Origin: Amaurobius ferox
Taxonomy: Eukaryota > Arthropoda > Arachnida > Araneae > Amaurobiidae
NCBI GenBank assembly: GCA_951213105.1
Contig: OX578147.1
Span: 128,287,322 to 128,351,321, forward strand
Length of the DNA stretch: 64,000 nt
Direction: 5' to 3'
Shown here: positions 32,210 through 45,798 of the stretch, piece after piece
How the letters are laid out: each line of letters starts with the position of its first letter
Numbering within the stretch: position 1 is the stretch's first letter
Notes under the pieces: model-generated
What the model saw: the letters and a program-made list of their open reading frames with translations, nothing else
Told to the model about the DNA's origin: nothing
Database searches by the model: none
Program-made: the position numbers and the translations under genes

Positions 32210-33170
32210 GAGGACGTCAATATGGCGTTGGTCCACCTCTGGCCTTGATAGAAACCGTTACATTGATGCATAAAATTGCCGGATGGTGTTCTAAGGGATG
32301 TGGTTCCAAATGGCCTCCAATTGACAAGCTAAATCTTCTACATTCTGGGATGGTCGCAGGCGACACCCCATCTCAGCCCAAATGTGCTCAATAGGCGAGA
32401 GATCTAGGGATCTGGCTGGCCAAGTATGTCATAAGCATGCAAACAATCATTAGAGAGACGTGCCGTGTGTGGTCTGGCATTATCTTGCTGAAAAGTTAGG
32501 TCGAGGTGTCGCGAAAGGAATGACAATACAACGCGTCATAGAATATCGGAAACGCACCTCTGTGCTGTGATGGTGCCACGGAGGACTATCAAAGGGAACC
32601 GGCTATCAAAAGATATACCATCCCAGACCATAACTCCCAGTTGTTGGGTCGTGTGGCGCGTAACAGTAAAAGCAGGATCCTGACTATGTCCGGGCTGTCT
32701 GCAAACACGTCTGCGCTGGTCGTCGGGACTCAGTTCGAAACGGGGCTCATCACTGAAGACATTTCGTTCCCAATCCGAACAATTCCACATTGATCGGGAT
32801 CGGCACCATTGCAATCGCTGTTGACGGTGCATACTGGTCAGTGGTAGGCGGCGTAATGGGCACCGCGAGCATAGATTCCGTTCCCGTAGTCTTCTATTAA
32901 TGGTCCGGGTGATCACTTCCGTGTTTGTCACACGTTGGATGGTTGATAGCAACGAATCTCTTGCTGTCACAGCTGCTGTGACAATCGCTCTATCTTCCCG
33001 TTCTGTCGTCACTCTAGGTTGTCCGCTGCCCGCTGAAATCTGTCATTCCGGACCCATTCCTGCCAACATCGTCTAATTGCTGCATCGCTCTTACCCAAAT
33101 GCCGAGCGATTCCTCGGCGTGCCCATCCAGCCTCATACAGTCCGACCGCACGCCCTCTTTCAAACTTTAT
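32210..33170 (-). pseudogene. Tc1-family transposase pseudogene a
   Basis: Minus-strand reading: helix-turn-helix (FERGRAVGLYEAGWARRG, RCWQEWVRNDR), frameshift near 33010, then NVFSDEPRFELS (first Asp), GVMVWDGISFDSR, QQDNARPHTA (second Asp, after another shift) and SLDLSPIEHIWAEMG with the catalytic Glu kept. At least two frameshifts disable it. Its N-terminus is fused directly to the C-terminus of the neighbouring Tc1 pseudogene b near 33175. Confidence 0.85.
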
Positions 33171-33830
33171 AAACACCAGATGTGCTACATTTCGGGGTGC
33201 CCGCATCTGGCGGCTTAGCATGTCCCATACATGTTCGATTAGCGAAAGGTCTGGTAACCTTGCTGGTTAAGGAACAATATCAATAGCACGGAGACAGTCT
33301 TCAGATATGCGAGCCGTATGTGGCGTGGCATTATCTTGTTGGAAAATGGTCCCAGAATGACGTGCCATGAAAGGTAACGAAAACGGTCGCAGGTACGATA
33401 GTACTCCAAACGACTCTGAAGATGTTGTGGGGTTAGGGGCAGACATCTTAAAGTCTGCCGTGACCGTAACCCCACCTCAACTAAGTGTTGTGAGATGGTG
33501 GAAGGTACTACGGGTGGTATGGAAGAGGCTGTAGCACGTTGGATGGCGGATAATGAAGGGCCGTTGGGCAAGTGCGGTCCTGTCGCACAATCATCCGATT
33601 TTGCCTCGCATTCGTGCACCTTGACCTTCCAGAGTCTTCATTCCGCCGATGAGTTCCTTGCAGCAACTATTGTTGCCAGCACCTTTGCACAGCAGCGTCC
33701 GTTTGGTGCAGGTGGTGGTCTATTGCTCAGTATGACCAGCCAGCTTCACGCATCCCGACTATACGACCACGTTCGAACTCGTATAATTGCTTATAAAGTC
33801 TTCTGCAACGTCGTAACGGCATTATTAGTT
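33171..33830 (-). pseudogene. Tc1-family transposase pseudogene b, internally deleted
   Basis: Minus-strand pieces: FERGRIVGMREAGWSY near 33780, a stop, RCWQQ, then SAIQRATASSI and HLVEVGLRSRQT (33239-33619), then after a large internal deletion (removing the SDESRF region) FQQDNATPHTARISEDC, a TAA, and LIEHVWDMLSRQM. It then runs in frame into pseudogene a. The two copies differ in sequence, so this is a junction of two elements rather than one. Confidence 0.8.
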
Positions 33831-34090
33831 GGGCTTCCACGGAACTGTAATGCCGATAACGAGCAAAGATAAACCGTCCCCATTTTTAACCTGTTTTATA
33901 AGGATGCTAGTTGAGCAGTAGAAACGCACGCTATGACCGAAGTTTACACTTATTGGCTTTGAAAATTTAATCATTTGCATACTTGGTATAAAGGAATTTG
34001 CATGCGAAATTTCAAGATGATCAGATTATTTTTTTTAAGGGTACTTCGTTTTTTTTTTTTTTTTTTTTTTTTTTCAAAAGAGTGTATATA

Positions 34091-35289
34091 CACTTAAGTG
34101 CTAAAAGTCATGAGATACTTCTCTAATATCGTATTGGTCTCCTTTAGTTCGACGAAGTGCAGCAACTCGACATGGCATGAACTCAACTAGTCGGCGGAAG
34201 TCTCCAGGAGAAATGTTCAGCCATGTTGTCTCGATAGCAGCTCATAATTGTGCGGTTGTGATAGATGCTGGAATTTAGGCACGAATGGCTCTTTCGATCA
34301 TATTCCAGACATGCTCCAATAGATCTGGCGATCTAGGTGGCCAAATCGTTTGCTGGATTTGTCTAGAATGCACCTCAAACCAATCGCGGAAATATGGGCC
34401 CGGCGACATGGAGCATTATCATTCTTAACATTCCATTGTTATTTGGGTACGTGATGTCCGGAAAAGGTTGCAAAAGGTCACCAAGCTGCTGAACATAACG
34501 ATTTTTTGTTAATGATCGGTTCAATTTGACCAGAGGACCCAATCCATCCCAAGCAAACACTCCCTACACCATTATGGAACCACCACCATCTTGCATAGTG
34601 CTTTGTTGACAAGTTGGATCCATAGCCTCATGAGGTTTGCTCCACACCCGAAAGCGACCATCGGCTCGTACCAACTGGAAACGTGAATCATGAGACCACG
34701 CTACCTTTTCCCAGTCATCTAGGGTGGTCCATTATATGTGTTCGCGAACCCAGGTGATGCCTTGAAGCCGATGATGTGCTGTGAGTAAAAGCACTCGTGT
34801 CGGTCTTCTATTGCCATATCCCATCAACACTAAATTTCACTGCACAGACCCGCTTCTAGTGCGTCCCTCATTGAATGTGGTAGTCAGCTGACACAATGTC
34901 GTTCATTTGTTAGCATGGACGCTTCTGCTCAGATGTCGCTGGTCTCGATTATTCAGCAGACGTGGCCGCCCGTTGCGATGTCCCTTATAGGAGGTAATAT
35001 CTTCTATGAGTATTTTCGGTGCACACTGTCGAACCAGAAATCTTCAAAGTCTAAACAATTTCTGAAATCCCCTGTCCCATGCGTCGAGCTCCAACTATCA
35101 TTCCATGTTCAAACTCGGTAAATTCCCGTCGGGTAACTATTATCACGTTATTTAACGTTTCACAAGACATTCAAGAGTCCAACAGACAACACTGACAACC
35201 ATCTGACTCTTTACACCCTTTTAACGCGATGCGAGCGCCACTTGTGTAAATGTGCATACTGCTATCCCATGAATTTTGACACTTGAGTA
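34091..35289 (-). mobile_element. Tc1-like element c with TIRs, transposase decayed
   Basis: The left end CACTTAAGTGCTAAAAGTCATGAG (34091) matches the inverted right end ending TTTTGACACTTGAG (35289); both are in TATATA. On the minus strand VFAWDGLGPLVKLNRSL (34375-34560), NDNAPC-type sequence near 34410, WPPRSPDL near 34330 and ERAIRA are recognisable. Multiple stops and shifts are present. At 1.2 kb it is shorter than a full Tc1, so internal sequence is lost. A 26-T run lies just to its left (34051-34076). Confidence 0.75.
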
Positions 35290-36483
35290 TATATATCTTG
35301 TATATATATATATATATATAATTTTCTTCCAAGTTTATGATTTTAAAATCCGTTACCCTTGTACAAGATGAACATCTACATTTTCTACAACAATAATTTC
35401 CATTTTAAATCGCTGGACTAACAGATATTCTGACACACGTACATTTTAATAGTATAGATTAAACAACGATCTCATATGAACTTTAATATAATTATTTTAA
35501 AACACAACTAAAGACATTTTCTCATGATTCGCTTCCTTCAACTCTAAATACATTTCTCTGCTATAAAAATATTTTAAATAAAAGTATTTCCTGGACTTCA
35601 TACATAAACTTTTCATGTTGTAAGATATGCTAAATTTTAAAGACATTTTAACTGGATATTTTAAATTCGCTAATATTGACTTTTGTAACTATTGAAGAAA
35701 CAATTGTCACATTCGATAACTTTCTGAAATACTGATCAAAACAATTTAAAACAGTAACTCAAACATGATAATTTTCCCGAAAGTACATTATATCACAGAA
35801 AAAGTCATGGATACCTTTCATCTAAGCTTCATCCATATAATAACTGTCTAACGTATTTTTGACTTTCAAGAAGCTGTAGAACAGTGTCGATCTTCAACTT
35901 TTTTTTAACCATTGGAGATGCAACAAACACCCGTAATCCAAAGCACCCTTGAAACAGTTTGATTATCTATTTCCGCTTTATTAAATTGTTTAAGTTTTTG
36001 CCTTATTGAGGCCGAGTATGATTTTCTTAACTTAATATGCTGCGTCCATTTAGGGCGCGCTTTCTTAAACTTCCACAATTAGGATGGCGCTACGATTAAA
36101 TGAAAACACTTTTTATATAAAATATTTTAATAAAATATTATCGATAGATATTACCGATCCGCATAAATATTTCATTTTATATTTTTAGCTATGGTGTGGG
36201 AGCGATAACTATTTTCAATTTGGGACTTAACTGTCCAAATACCTGCCGTTAAAAAAATGATCAATAACCCTTCGGGCCATAAATAAAATCAAATGACAAT
36301 TTAGACTTGATATGGCAGCGTATTAATGCCGATACGAAATCCTCACCGGAAGTTTATTTCAATTTTTGAATTTTTTTTGGTCATTTTCTTAATTGTTGAA
36401 AAAGTGATTTGGAATAAAATCATCTAATTAAAATTAACGCATTCCCCACTTCCTATTGAAAATAAACACTCTTTCAATATTTA
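35290..36483. other. No gene seen; probable intron
   Basis: AT-rich unique sequence. The phrase AAAATCATCTAATTAAAATT at 36417 recurs at 38413 together with the next ~20 bp, marking a local duplication of the DNA beside the repeat cluster. Confidence 0.5.
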
Positions 36484-37395
36484 TTACTTTCCTTATATAA
36501 AAAATGTATAAGGAAAGTATTGTGACGGGGTCGAAAATTCGAATTCGAGTTTTCGACGGGAGAGCACGTTTCAAGCATCCCTGATCACGAATCAAACATT
36601 TTTGGAGTGATGTCTGTGTGTGTGTGTGTGTGTGTGTGGAGACGATAACTGACGAACGAATGGACCGATTCGAACCAAATTTGGTACAAAAATCACAATC
36701 CGTAAACACTGGAAGCCTATTGTTTTTATACGCAATCGAATGTTCAGACCCCCCCTAAATTTCAGAGTAAAGTTTTGAAAAAATCGTCAAAAAATTAAAA
36801 CCACTAATAAAGTTACGCAAATAGACATTTCTTATGCAATTTTTCATTAGGAAACGATTGGCATAAATTTTAGAACTCTAACACGAACCGTTCTCGAGAT
36901 ATTGCACATTTTTAAAAAAAATTATCAAAAAGTCATATAAAATAAAAAAAAATATTTCCTATTGAGAAACATGTTCACATTTCATATGTAATACCATTCG
37001 ATAAATTGGGTGATATCATTCTAGTGAATCTAGCTCGTTCCATTCATGGAAAAATATACTTTGAGTAATACTTTTGTATTTGAGCGCCAATAGTCATTTG
37101 TCTGCTGTAAGAATAACTTATTTCTTCATCCATAACGCTTGGCGAGATTTCGGCGACGAATTTGGCAGAATGTCTCCAATTTGGCGACTTTTTGAAATGT
37201 TGCCAAATTAACAAAAATCTCGCTAAATGGATAAAAATGACGCCAAATCAATGAAAATGACGACTAATTGTCGAAAATTCAATATCTTGGAAAGAATATT
37301 AGTATCTACTATAAGAAAAACCTATTTTTTACTGTAAAATTAGTAAATTCAATTCATTATATAAGGAAAGTCATGTGTTGCCCACATCAGATTCT
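36484..37395 (+). repeat. Microsatellite-core repeat, family A (copy A3)
   Basis: Starts with the hairpin ACTTTCCTTATA/TATAAGGAAAGT, (TG)n at 36615-36638, ends CCCACATCAGATTC. About 90% like A2 by eye. The 91-codon frame at 36434-36709 is repeat sequence. Confidence 0.85.
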
Positions 37396-37479
37396 TTATT
37401 ATCGTTATTTCAAGAGTTAACTTGCTTAATCCTACTATTTGGTGCAACGTTCTTGAAGGGATTTTGCATGTTCACATGA

Positions 37480-38390
37480 AAAGAACACGTGACCATTATA
37501 TGAAGACATCACGTGGCCCACTTCAAAATAAAATATAGTATCCATCTTGTGTCAAAATCAAATTTTTAAAGTTCTTCTTGATTCATATTTAGTGTTGTAT
37601 CCGTCCTAAAACCGCTTTATTTTTGCTTAAATTCTGTGCATCTACATACTGAAACAACGCAATGACAATATATTTGAGTTTAAATGATCATCCAAATTTG
37701 ATTGTTTCTACAACGAAGCCTAATTTTCACTTATGGATAACGTACACACCAAAAGATGTAGTATGAGTTGTATAAGAATTGTTGCATTTCTTTAACGCAA
37801 AATTATTTAGCTCATGGAGTCTGCAATATAGCTGATATGAATGAAACATTCATTGACACAGAGAAGCAAACGATTTTTTCGATGAAGTTTTAAGCATAGA
37901 GTTAAATTACTTGTACCTCCATGGTTTTAAGTTTTTAAATAAAATAAATTATTATAGTATTGTGAAGAATGAAATGAATGGAAAAAAGTTATGAATAAAA
38001 TGCTGCTTTTATATAGAGAGCCAGGCGTGTTATATTTCGATGATGTCATTTGAATAAATTTCGTTTGTTTTCGATGAAGTTTTCAAATATAATACATTAT
38101 TGTAGAATTATGATAATTTTAAAAATATTACCGAGGAATGTATCGCATCTTAGAGATGCTTAAATCAAGCAAATCGTATTTCAATGCCGTCATTTGAATA
38201 AAGTTAATTTTTTTCAATGAGGTTTTAAGTTTTCAAATATAATAAATTAAAGTAGTATTGTGATAATTTTAAAAATATTACCGAGGAATGTATCGCATTT
38301 TAGAGATGTTTAAATAAAATTGCATTGAAGTTGGAAAATGTTTCATAATCAATGCTTTATGAAAGATTGATCTTTCTTGTTTATTTGCTG
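37480..38390 (-). repeat. 1.3-kb repeat, family C (copy C0, inverted, truncated)
   Basis: Inverted relative to C1, lacking the hairpin/CTGT end. It begins near CACGTGGCCCACTTC and ends TTGATCTTTCTTG at about 38389. With C1 it forms an inverted repeat with a ~70-bp spacer. Confidence 0.8.
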
Positions 38391-38460
38391 AAATGATGAT
38401 CTGATAAAAAAAAATCATCTAATTAAAATTCACGCACTCCCCACTTTAATATTTATTAAA

Positions 38461-39772
38461 AACAAGAAAGATCAATCATGCATAAAGCATTGATTATGAA
38501 ACACTTTCCAACTTCAATGCAATTTTATTTAAACAAGTCTAAAATGCAATACATTCTTCGGTAATATTTTGAAACTTATCACAATACTGCATTAATTTAT
38601 TATATTTGAAAACTTAAACCTTCATCGAAAAAAATGAACTTCATTCAAATGACGGCATTGAAATATAAATTGCCTGCTTTAAACATCTCTAAAATGTTAT
38701 ACATTCCTCGGTAATAGTTTTAGAATTATCATAATACTACGATAATTTATTATATTTGAAAACTTCATCGGAAACAACTGAAATTAATTCAAATGACGTC
38801 ATAGAAAAAATAACACACCTTGATCTCTCTATAAAAACAGGATTTTATTCATAACTTTCTCCCATTCATTTCATTCATCACAATACTATAATAATTTATT
38901 TTATTTAAACATTTTGTTTAAGACCATGGAGCTACAAAAAATTAAACTCTATGCTTGAAACTTCATCGAATAAAATCGTACTTCTCTTTATGAAATCAAT
39001 TAATATTTCATTCATATCAGCCATGCAGACTCCATGAACTAAATTATTTTGTGTTAAAAAAATACAGGAATTCTAATACAACTCATTCTATATATTTTGC
39101 TGTTTACATTTTACATAGGTGAAAAATAGGCTTAGTTGTAGAAATAATCAAATTTAGATGAGCATTTAAACTCAAATATATTGTCATTGTGTTGTTTCAG
39201 TATGTAGATGCACAGAATTTAAGCAAAAATAAAGTAGTTTTAGGATGGATACAACACTCAATATGAATTAAAAAGAACGTAAAAAAATCACGATTTTGAA
39301 ACAAGATGGATGCCATGTATCATTTTGAAGTGGGTCATGTGATCGTTTCATATCATGATCACGTGATCGTTTCATATAAGAGGTGTAATTATTATTTTAA
39401 TTTTTATTTAAAAAACTACTGAATATATTTCGCTGAAATTTTTTTTATATATTTTATGGAACAATTTGAATATTACCTAAAATTTTCGAAGCAATTTGTG
39501 AATTTTAAATCCGCTTAATAAATGTTTGAAAAATAAGGTCCCATAGGGCTCAATGTATTTCATTTTTTCGACCCGGGTTCAATCCAAAACTAATTGGGTG
39601 ATATTATTCATTTATATTCCCATAGGTTCTACAGACCGTCTGAACAACATACTAAAATTTTATTTTGATTAAGTCATTTTTACGGCAGTTATCGTGCCAA
39701 CGGACTGACAGACAGACAGACAGACAGAATGAACAAAGTCATAAACACTTTTCAACTTGTTGTAAAGTGTTA
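38461..39772 (+). repeat. 1.3-kb repeat, family C (copy C1)
   Basis: Runs from AACAAGAAAGATCAATCATG to the (CAGA)n tract (39707-39728) and the closing hairpin ACACTTTTCAAC...GTTGTAAAGTGT. No coding capacity. C1, C2 and the following spacer form the 3.0-kb unit that is repeated at 41468. Confidence 0.9.
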
Positions 39773-39777
39773 AAAAC

Positions 39778-41083
39778 AAACAAGAAAGATCAATCATGCT
39801 TAAAGCATTGATTATGAAACACTTTCCAACTTCAATGCAATTTTATTTAAAAAAGTCTAAAATGCAATACATTCCTCGGTAATATTTTAAAACTTATCAC
39901 AATACTACATTAATTTATTATATTTGAAAACTTCAATCTTCATTGAAAAAAATGAACTTCATTCGAATGACGGAATTGAAATATAAATTGCCTGGTTTAA
40001 ATATCTCTAAAATGCGATACATTCCACGGTAATATTTTTAAAACTATCATAATACTACGATAATTTATTATATTTGAAAACTTCATCGAAAACAACTGAA
40101 ATTAGTTCAAATGACGTCATAGAAAAAATAACACGCCTGGATCTCTCTCTAAAAACATCATTTCATTCATAACTTTCTCCCATTCATTTCATTCATCACA
40201 ATACTAAAATAATTTATTTTATTTAAAAATTAAGACCATGGAGTTACAAGTAATTAAACTCTATGCTTAAAACTTCATCGAAAAAAATCGTCCTTCTCTT
40301 TATAAAATCAATTAATATTTCATTCATATCGCCATGCAGACTCCATGGGCTAAATTATTTTGTGTTAAAGAAATACAGCAATTCTAATACAACTCATTCT
40401 ATATATTTTGCTGTTTACATTTTACATAAGTGAAAAATAGGCTTCGTTGTAGAAATAATCAAATTTGGATAATCATTTAAACTCAAATATATTGTATTTG
40501 CGTTGTTTCAGTATGTAGATGCACAGAATTTAAGCAAAAGTAAAGTAGTTTTAGGACGGATACAACACTCAATATGAATTAAAAAGAACTTAAAAAATCA
40601 CGATTTTGAAACAAGATGGATGCCATATATCATTTTGAAGTGGGTCATGTGATCTTTTCATATCATGGCCACGTGATCGTTTCATATAAGAAGTGTAATT
40701 ATTATTTTAATTTTTATTTAAAAAACTACTGAATATATTTCGTTGAATTTTTTTTTTATATATTTTATGGAATAATTTGAATATTACCTAAAATTTTCGA
40801 AGCAGTTTGTGAATTTTAAAACCGCTTAAAAAATGTTTGAAAAATTAGGTCCCATAGAGCTCAATATATTTCATTTTTTCAACCCGGGTTCAATCCAAAA
40901 CTAATTGGGTGATATTATTCATTTATATTCCCATAGGTCCTACAGACCGTCTGAACAACAAACTAAAATTTCATTTTGATTAAGTCATTTTTACGGCAGT
41001 TATCGTGCTAACGGACAGACAGACAGATAGACAGACAGAATGAACAAAGTCATAAACACTTTTCAACTTTGTTGTAAAGTGTT
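39778..41083 (+). repeat. 1.3-kb repeat, family C (copy C2)
   Basis: Head-to-tail with C1 (join AAAGTGTTAAAAACAAACAAG). Ends in the same hairpin. The 384-bp spacer 41084-41467 (start AATAAATGAGAAGACAGTG) is unrelated to the repeat and holds no gene. Confidence 0.9.
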
Positions 41084-41467
41084 AATAAATGAGAAGACAG
41101 TGAATGACTTGCTGAATATAATTCAAAAATAGTTTCAGAATTATAGAAATGAATAAAAATGTGAAGTTCATAAACATATCAGGCAGAAAAATGCTTGTAC
41201 TATTTTTTTTTTATATAATGAAATGGATATGTGTACGAAATCCAATTATTTAAGGACTTCTCATCCGAATACGAACAAATATAGAAATCATATTTCGTAC
41301 GATACAAAATAGCAGTGCATGGGTCTCTTTAATTATGTATTATTGTTTTTTTTTATTATGATCAGAATATTGAATTATTAAAGAAATTAAATGAGCATTG
41401 AATTTCATATGACGATTGGTAATTTTTGAATATGAGTACTTCATGGTGAAAAGAAATTTAAAAATTA

Positions 41468-42778
41468 ACAAGAAAGATCAATCATGCTTAAAGCATTGAT
41501 TATGAAACACTTTCCAACTTCAATGCAATTTTATTTAAACAAGTCTAAAATGCAATACATTCTTCGGTAATATTTTGAAACTTATCACAATACTGCATTA
41601 ATTTATTATATTTAAAAACTTAAACCTTCATCGAAAAAAATGAACTTCATTCAAATGACGGCATTGAAATATAAATTGCCTGCTTTAAACATCTCTAAAA
41701 TGTTATACATTCCTCGGTAATAGTTTTAGAATTATCATAATACTACGATAATTTATTATATTTGAAAACTTCATCGGAAACAACTGAAATTAATTCAAAT
41801 GACGTCATAGAAAAAATAACACACCTTGATCTCTCTATAAAAACAGGATTTTATTCATAACTTTCTCCCATTCATTTCATTCATCACAATACTATAATAA
41901 TTTATTTTATTTAAACATTTTGTTTAAGACCATGGAGCTACAAAAAATTAAACTCTATGCTTGAAACTTCATCGAATAAAATCGTACTTCTCTTTATGAA
42001 ATCAATTAATATTTCATTCATATCAGCCATGCAGACTCCATGGACTAAATTATTTTGTGTTAAAAAAATACAGGAATTCTAATACAACTCATTCTATATA
42101 TTTTGCTGTTTACATTTTACATAGGTGAAAAATAGGCTTAGTTGTAGAAATAATCAAATTTAGATGAGCATTTAAACTCAAATATATTGTCATTGTGTTG
42201 TTTCAGTATGTAGATGCACAGAATTTAAGCAAAAATAAAGTAGTTTTAGGATGGATACAACACTCAATATGAATTAAAAAGAACGTAAAAAAATCACGAT
42301 TTTGAAACAAGATGGATGCCATGTATCATTTTGAAGTGGGTCATGTGATCGTTTCATATCATGATCACGTGATCGTTTCATATAAGAGGTGTAATTATTA
42401 TTTTAATTTTTATTTAAAAAACTACTGAATATATTTCGCTGAAATTTTTTTTATATATTTTATGGAACAATTTGAATATTACCTAAAATTTTCGAAGCAA
42501 TTTGTGAATTTTAAATCCGCTTAATAAATGTTTGAAAAATAAGGTCCCATAGGGCTCAATGTATTTCATTTTTTCGACCCGGGTTCAATCCAAAACTAAT
42601 TGGGTGATATTATTCATTTATATTCCCATAGGTTCTACAGACCGTCTGAACAACATACTAAAATTTTATTTTGATTAAGTCATTTTTACGGCAGTTATCG
42701 TGCCAACGGACTGACAGACAGACAGACAGACAGAATGAACAAAGTCAGAAACACTTTTCAACTTTGTTGTAAAGTGTT
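41468..42778 (+). repeat. 1.3-kb repeat, family C (copy C3)
   Basis: Near-identical to C1, part of the second 3.0-kb unit. Ends GTTGTAAAGTGT at about 42778. Confidence 0.9.
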
Positions 42779-42784
42779 AAAAAC

Positions 42785-44090
42785 AAACAAGAAAGATCAA
42801 TCATGCTTAAAGCATTGATTATGAAACACTTTCCAACTTCAATGCAATTTTATTTAAAAAAGTCTAAAATGCAATACATTCCTCGGTAATATTTTAAAAC
42901 TTATCACAATACTACATTAATTTATTATATTTGAAAACTTAAATCTTCATTGAAAAAAATGAACTTCATTCGAATGACGGAATTGAAATATAAATTGCCT
43001 GGTTTAAATATCTCTAAAATGCGATACATTCCACGGTAATATTTTTAAAACTATCATAATACTACGATAATTTATTATATTTGAAAACTTCATCGAAAAC
43101 AACTGAAATTAATTCAAATGACGTCATAGAAAAAATAACACGCCTGGATCTCTCTCTAAAAACATCATTTCATTCATAACTTTCTCCCATTCATTTCATT
43201 CATCACAATACTAAAATAATTTATTTTATTTAAAAATTAAGACCATGGAGCTACAAGTAATTAAACTCTATGCTTAAAACTTCATCGAAAAAAATCGTCC
43301 TTCTCTTTATAAAATCAATTAATATTTCATTCATATCGCCATGCAGACTCCATGGGCTAAATTATTTTGTGTTAAAGAAATACAGCAATTCTAATACAAC
43401 TCATTCTATATATTTTGCTGTTTACATTTTACATAAGTGAAAAATAGGCTTCGTTGTAGAAATAATCAAATTTGGATAATCATTTAAACTCAAATATATT
43501 GTATTTGCGTTGTTTCAGTATGTAGATGCACAGAATTTAAGCAAAAGTAAAGTAGTTTTAGGACGGATACAACACTCAATATGAATTAAAAAGAACTTAA
43601 AAAATCACGATTTTGAAACAAGATGGATGCCATATATCATTTTGAAGTGGGTCATGTGATCTTTTCATATCATGGCCACGTGATCGTTTCATATAAGAAG
43701 TGTAATTATTATTTTAATTTTTTTTTAAAAAACTACTGAATATATTTCGTTGAATTTTTTTTTTATATATTTTATGGAATAATTTGAATATTACCTAAAA
43801 TTTTCGAAGCAGTTTGTGAATTTTAAAACCGCTTAAAAAATGTTTGAAAAATTAGGTCCCATAGGGCTCAATATATTTCATTTTTTCAACCCGGGTTCAA
43901 TCCAAAACTAATTGGGTGATATTATTCATTTATATTCCCATAGGTCCTACAGACCGTCTGAACAACAAACTAAAATTTCATTTTGATTAAGTCATTTTTA
44001 CGGCAGTTATCGTGCTAACGGACAGACAGACAGATAGACAGACAGAATGAACAAAGTCATAAACACTTTTCAACTTTGTTGTAAAGTGTT
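42785..44090 (+). repeat. 1.3-kb repeat, family C (copy C4)
   Basis: Near-identical to C2. Followed by the second copy of the spacer, 44091-44474, which has no gene. Confidence 0.9.
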
Positions 44091-44474
44091 AATAAATGAG
44101 AAGACAGTGAATGACTTGCTGAATATAATTCAAAAATAGTTTCAGAATTATAGAAATGAATAAAAATGTGATATTCATAAACATATCAGGCAGAAAAATG
44201 CTTGTACTATTTTTTTTTTATATAATGAAATGGATATGTGTACGAAATCCAATTATTTAAGGACTTCTCATCCGAATACGAACAAATATAGAAATCATAT
44301 TTCGTACGATACAAAATAGCAGTGCATGGGTCTCTTTAATTATGTATTATTGTTTTTTTTTATTATGAGCAAAATATTGAATTATTAAAGAAATTAAATG
44401 AGCATTGAATTTCATATGACGATTGGTAATTTTTGAATATGAGTACTTCATGGTGAAAAGAAATTTAAAAATTA

Positions 44475-45712
44475 ACAAGAAAGATCAATCATGCTTAAAG
44501 CATTGATTATGAAACACTTTCCAACTTCAATGCAATTTTATTTAAAAAAGTCGAAAATGCAATATATTCCTCGGTAATATTTTAAAACTTATCACAATAC
44601 TACATTGATTTATTATATTTGAAACCTTAAACCTTCATCGAAAAAAAATAACTTCATTCAAATGACGGCATTAAAGTATAAATTGCCTGGTTTAAACATC
44701 TCTAAAATGTAATACATTCCTTGGTAATAATTTTAGAATTATCATAATACTACGATAATTTATTATATTTGAAAACTTCATCGAAAACAACTGAAATTCA
44801 TTCAAATGACGTCATAAAAAAATAACACGCCTGGCTCTCTCTATAAAAGCAACATTTCATTCATAAATAATTCCCCCATTGATGTCTTTCATCACAATAC
44901 TATAATAATTTATTTTATTTAAAAATTAAGACCATTGAGCTACAAGTAAGTAAGCTCTATTCGTTAAACTTCATCGAAAAATATCGTCCTTCTCTTTCTA
45001 AAATCAATGAATATTTCATTCATATCAGCTAAGCAGACTCCATGGACTATTTGATTTTGTGTTAAAGAATTACAGCGATTCTAATACAACTCATTCTACA
45101 TATTTTGTTGTTTACATTTTACATAGGTGAAAAATAGGCTTAATAGTAGAAATAATCAAATTTAGATGAGCATTTAAACTGGAATATAATGTCATTGCGT
45201 TGTTTCCGTATGTAGATGCACAGAATTTAGGCAAAAATAAAGTAGTTTTAGGACGGATACAACACTCAATATGAATTAAAAAGAACTTTAAAAATCACGA
45301 TTTTGACACAAGATGGATGCCATATATCATTTTGAAGTGGGTCATGTGATCGTTTCATATCATGGACACGTGATCGCTTCATATAAGAGGTGTTATTATT
45401 ATTATTTTAATTTTTATTTTAAAAACCACTGAATATATTTCGATGAATTTTTTTTTATATATTTTACGGAACCATTTGAATATTGTCTAAAATTTTCGAA
45501 GCAGTTTGTGAATTTTAAATCCGCTTAAAAAATACTTGAAAAATTAGGTCCCATAGGGCTCAATGTATTCCATTTTTTCAACCCGGGTTCAATCCAAAAC
45601 TAATTGGGTGATATTATTCATTTATATTCCCATAGGTCCTATAGACCGTCTGAACAACATACTAAAATTTCATTTTGATTAAGTCATTTTTACGGCAGTT
45701 ATCGTGCTAACG

Positions 45713-45750
<38 letters not shown>

Positions 45751-45798
45751 ATGAACAAAGTCATAAACACTTTTCAACTTTGTTGTAAAGTGTTAAAA
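44475..45798 (+). repeat. 1.3-kb repeat, family C (copy C5)
   Basis: More diverged than C1-C4 (an older copy), with a longer (CAGA)n tract at 45715-45750. Ends with the same hairpin. The 340 bp after it (45799-46140) are unassigned and AT-rich. Confidence 0.9.

Larger units (their letters stand above)
38461..44474 (+). repeat. Tandem duplication of a 3.0-kb unit
   Basis: 38461-41467 (C1 + C2 + spacer) reappears as 41468-44474 (C3 + C4 + spacer). Offsets are constant at about 3,007-3,009 bp. C2 and C4 differ at only a handful of positions by eye (for example AACTTCAATC/AACTTAAATC and GAGCTC/GGGCTC), and the 384-bp spacers are almost identical. The unit begins and ends at family C sequence (AACAAGAAAGATC), which also starts C5 at 44475, so unequal crossing-over between family C copies explains it. 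Confidence 0.9.

Noticed and set aside
39700..45750. Regular short repeats resembling a CRISPR array
   Set aside because: The (CAGA)n tracts have no spacers and sit at the same place in each family C copy; the host is eukaryotic.
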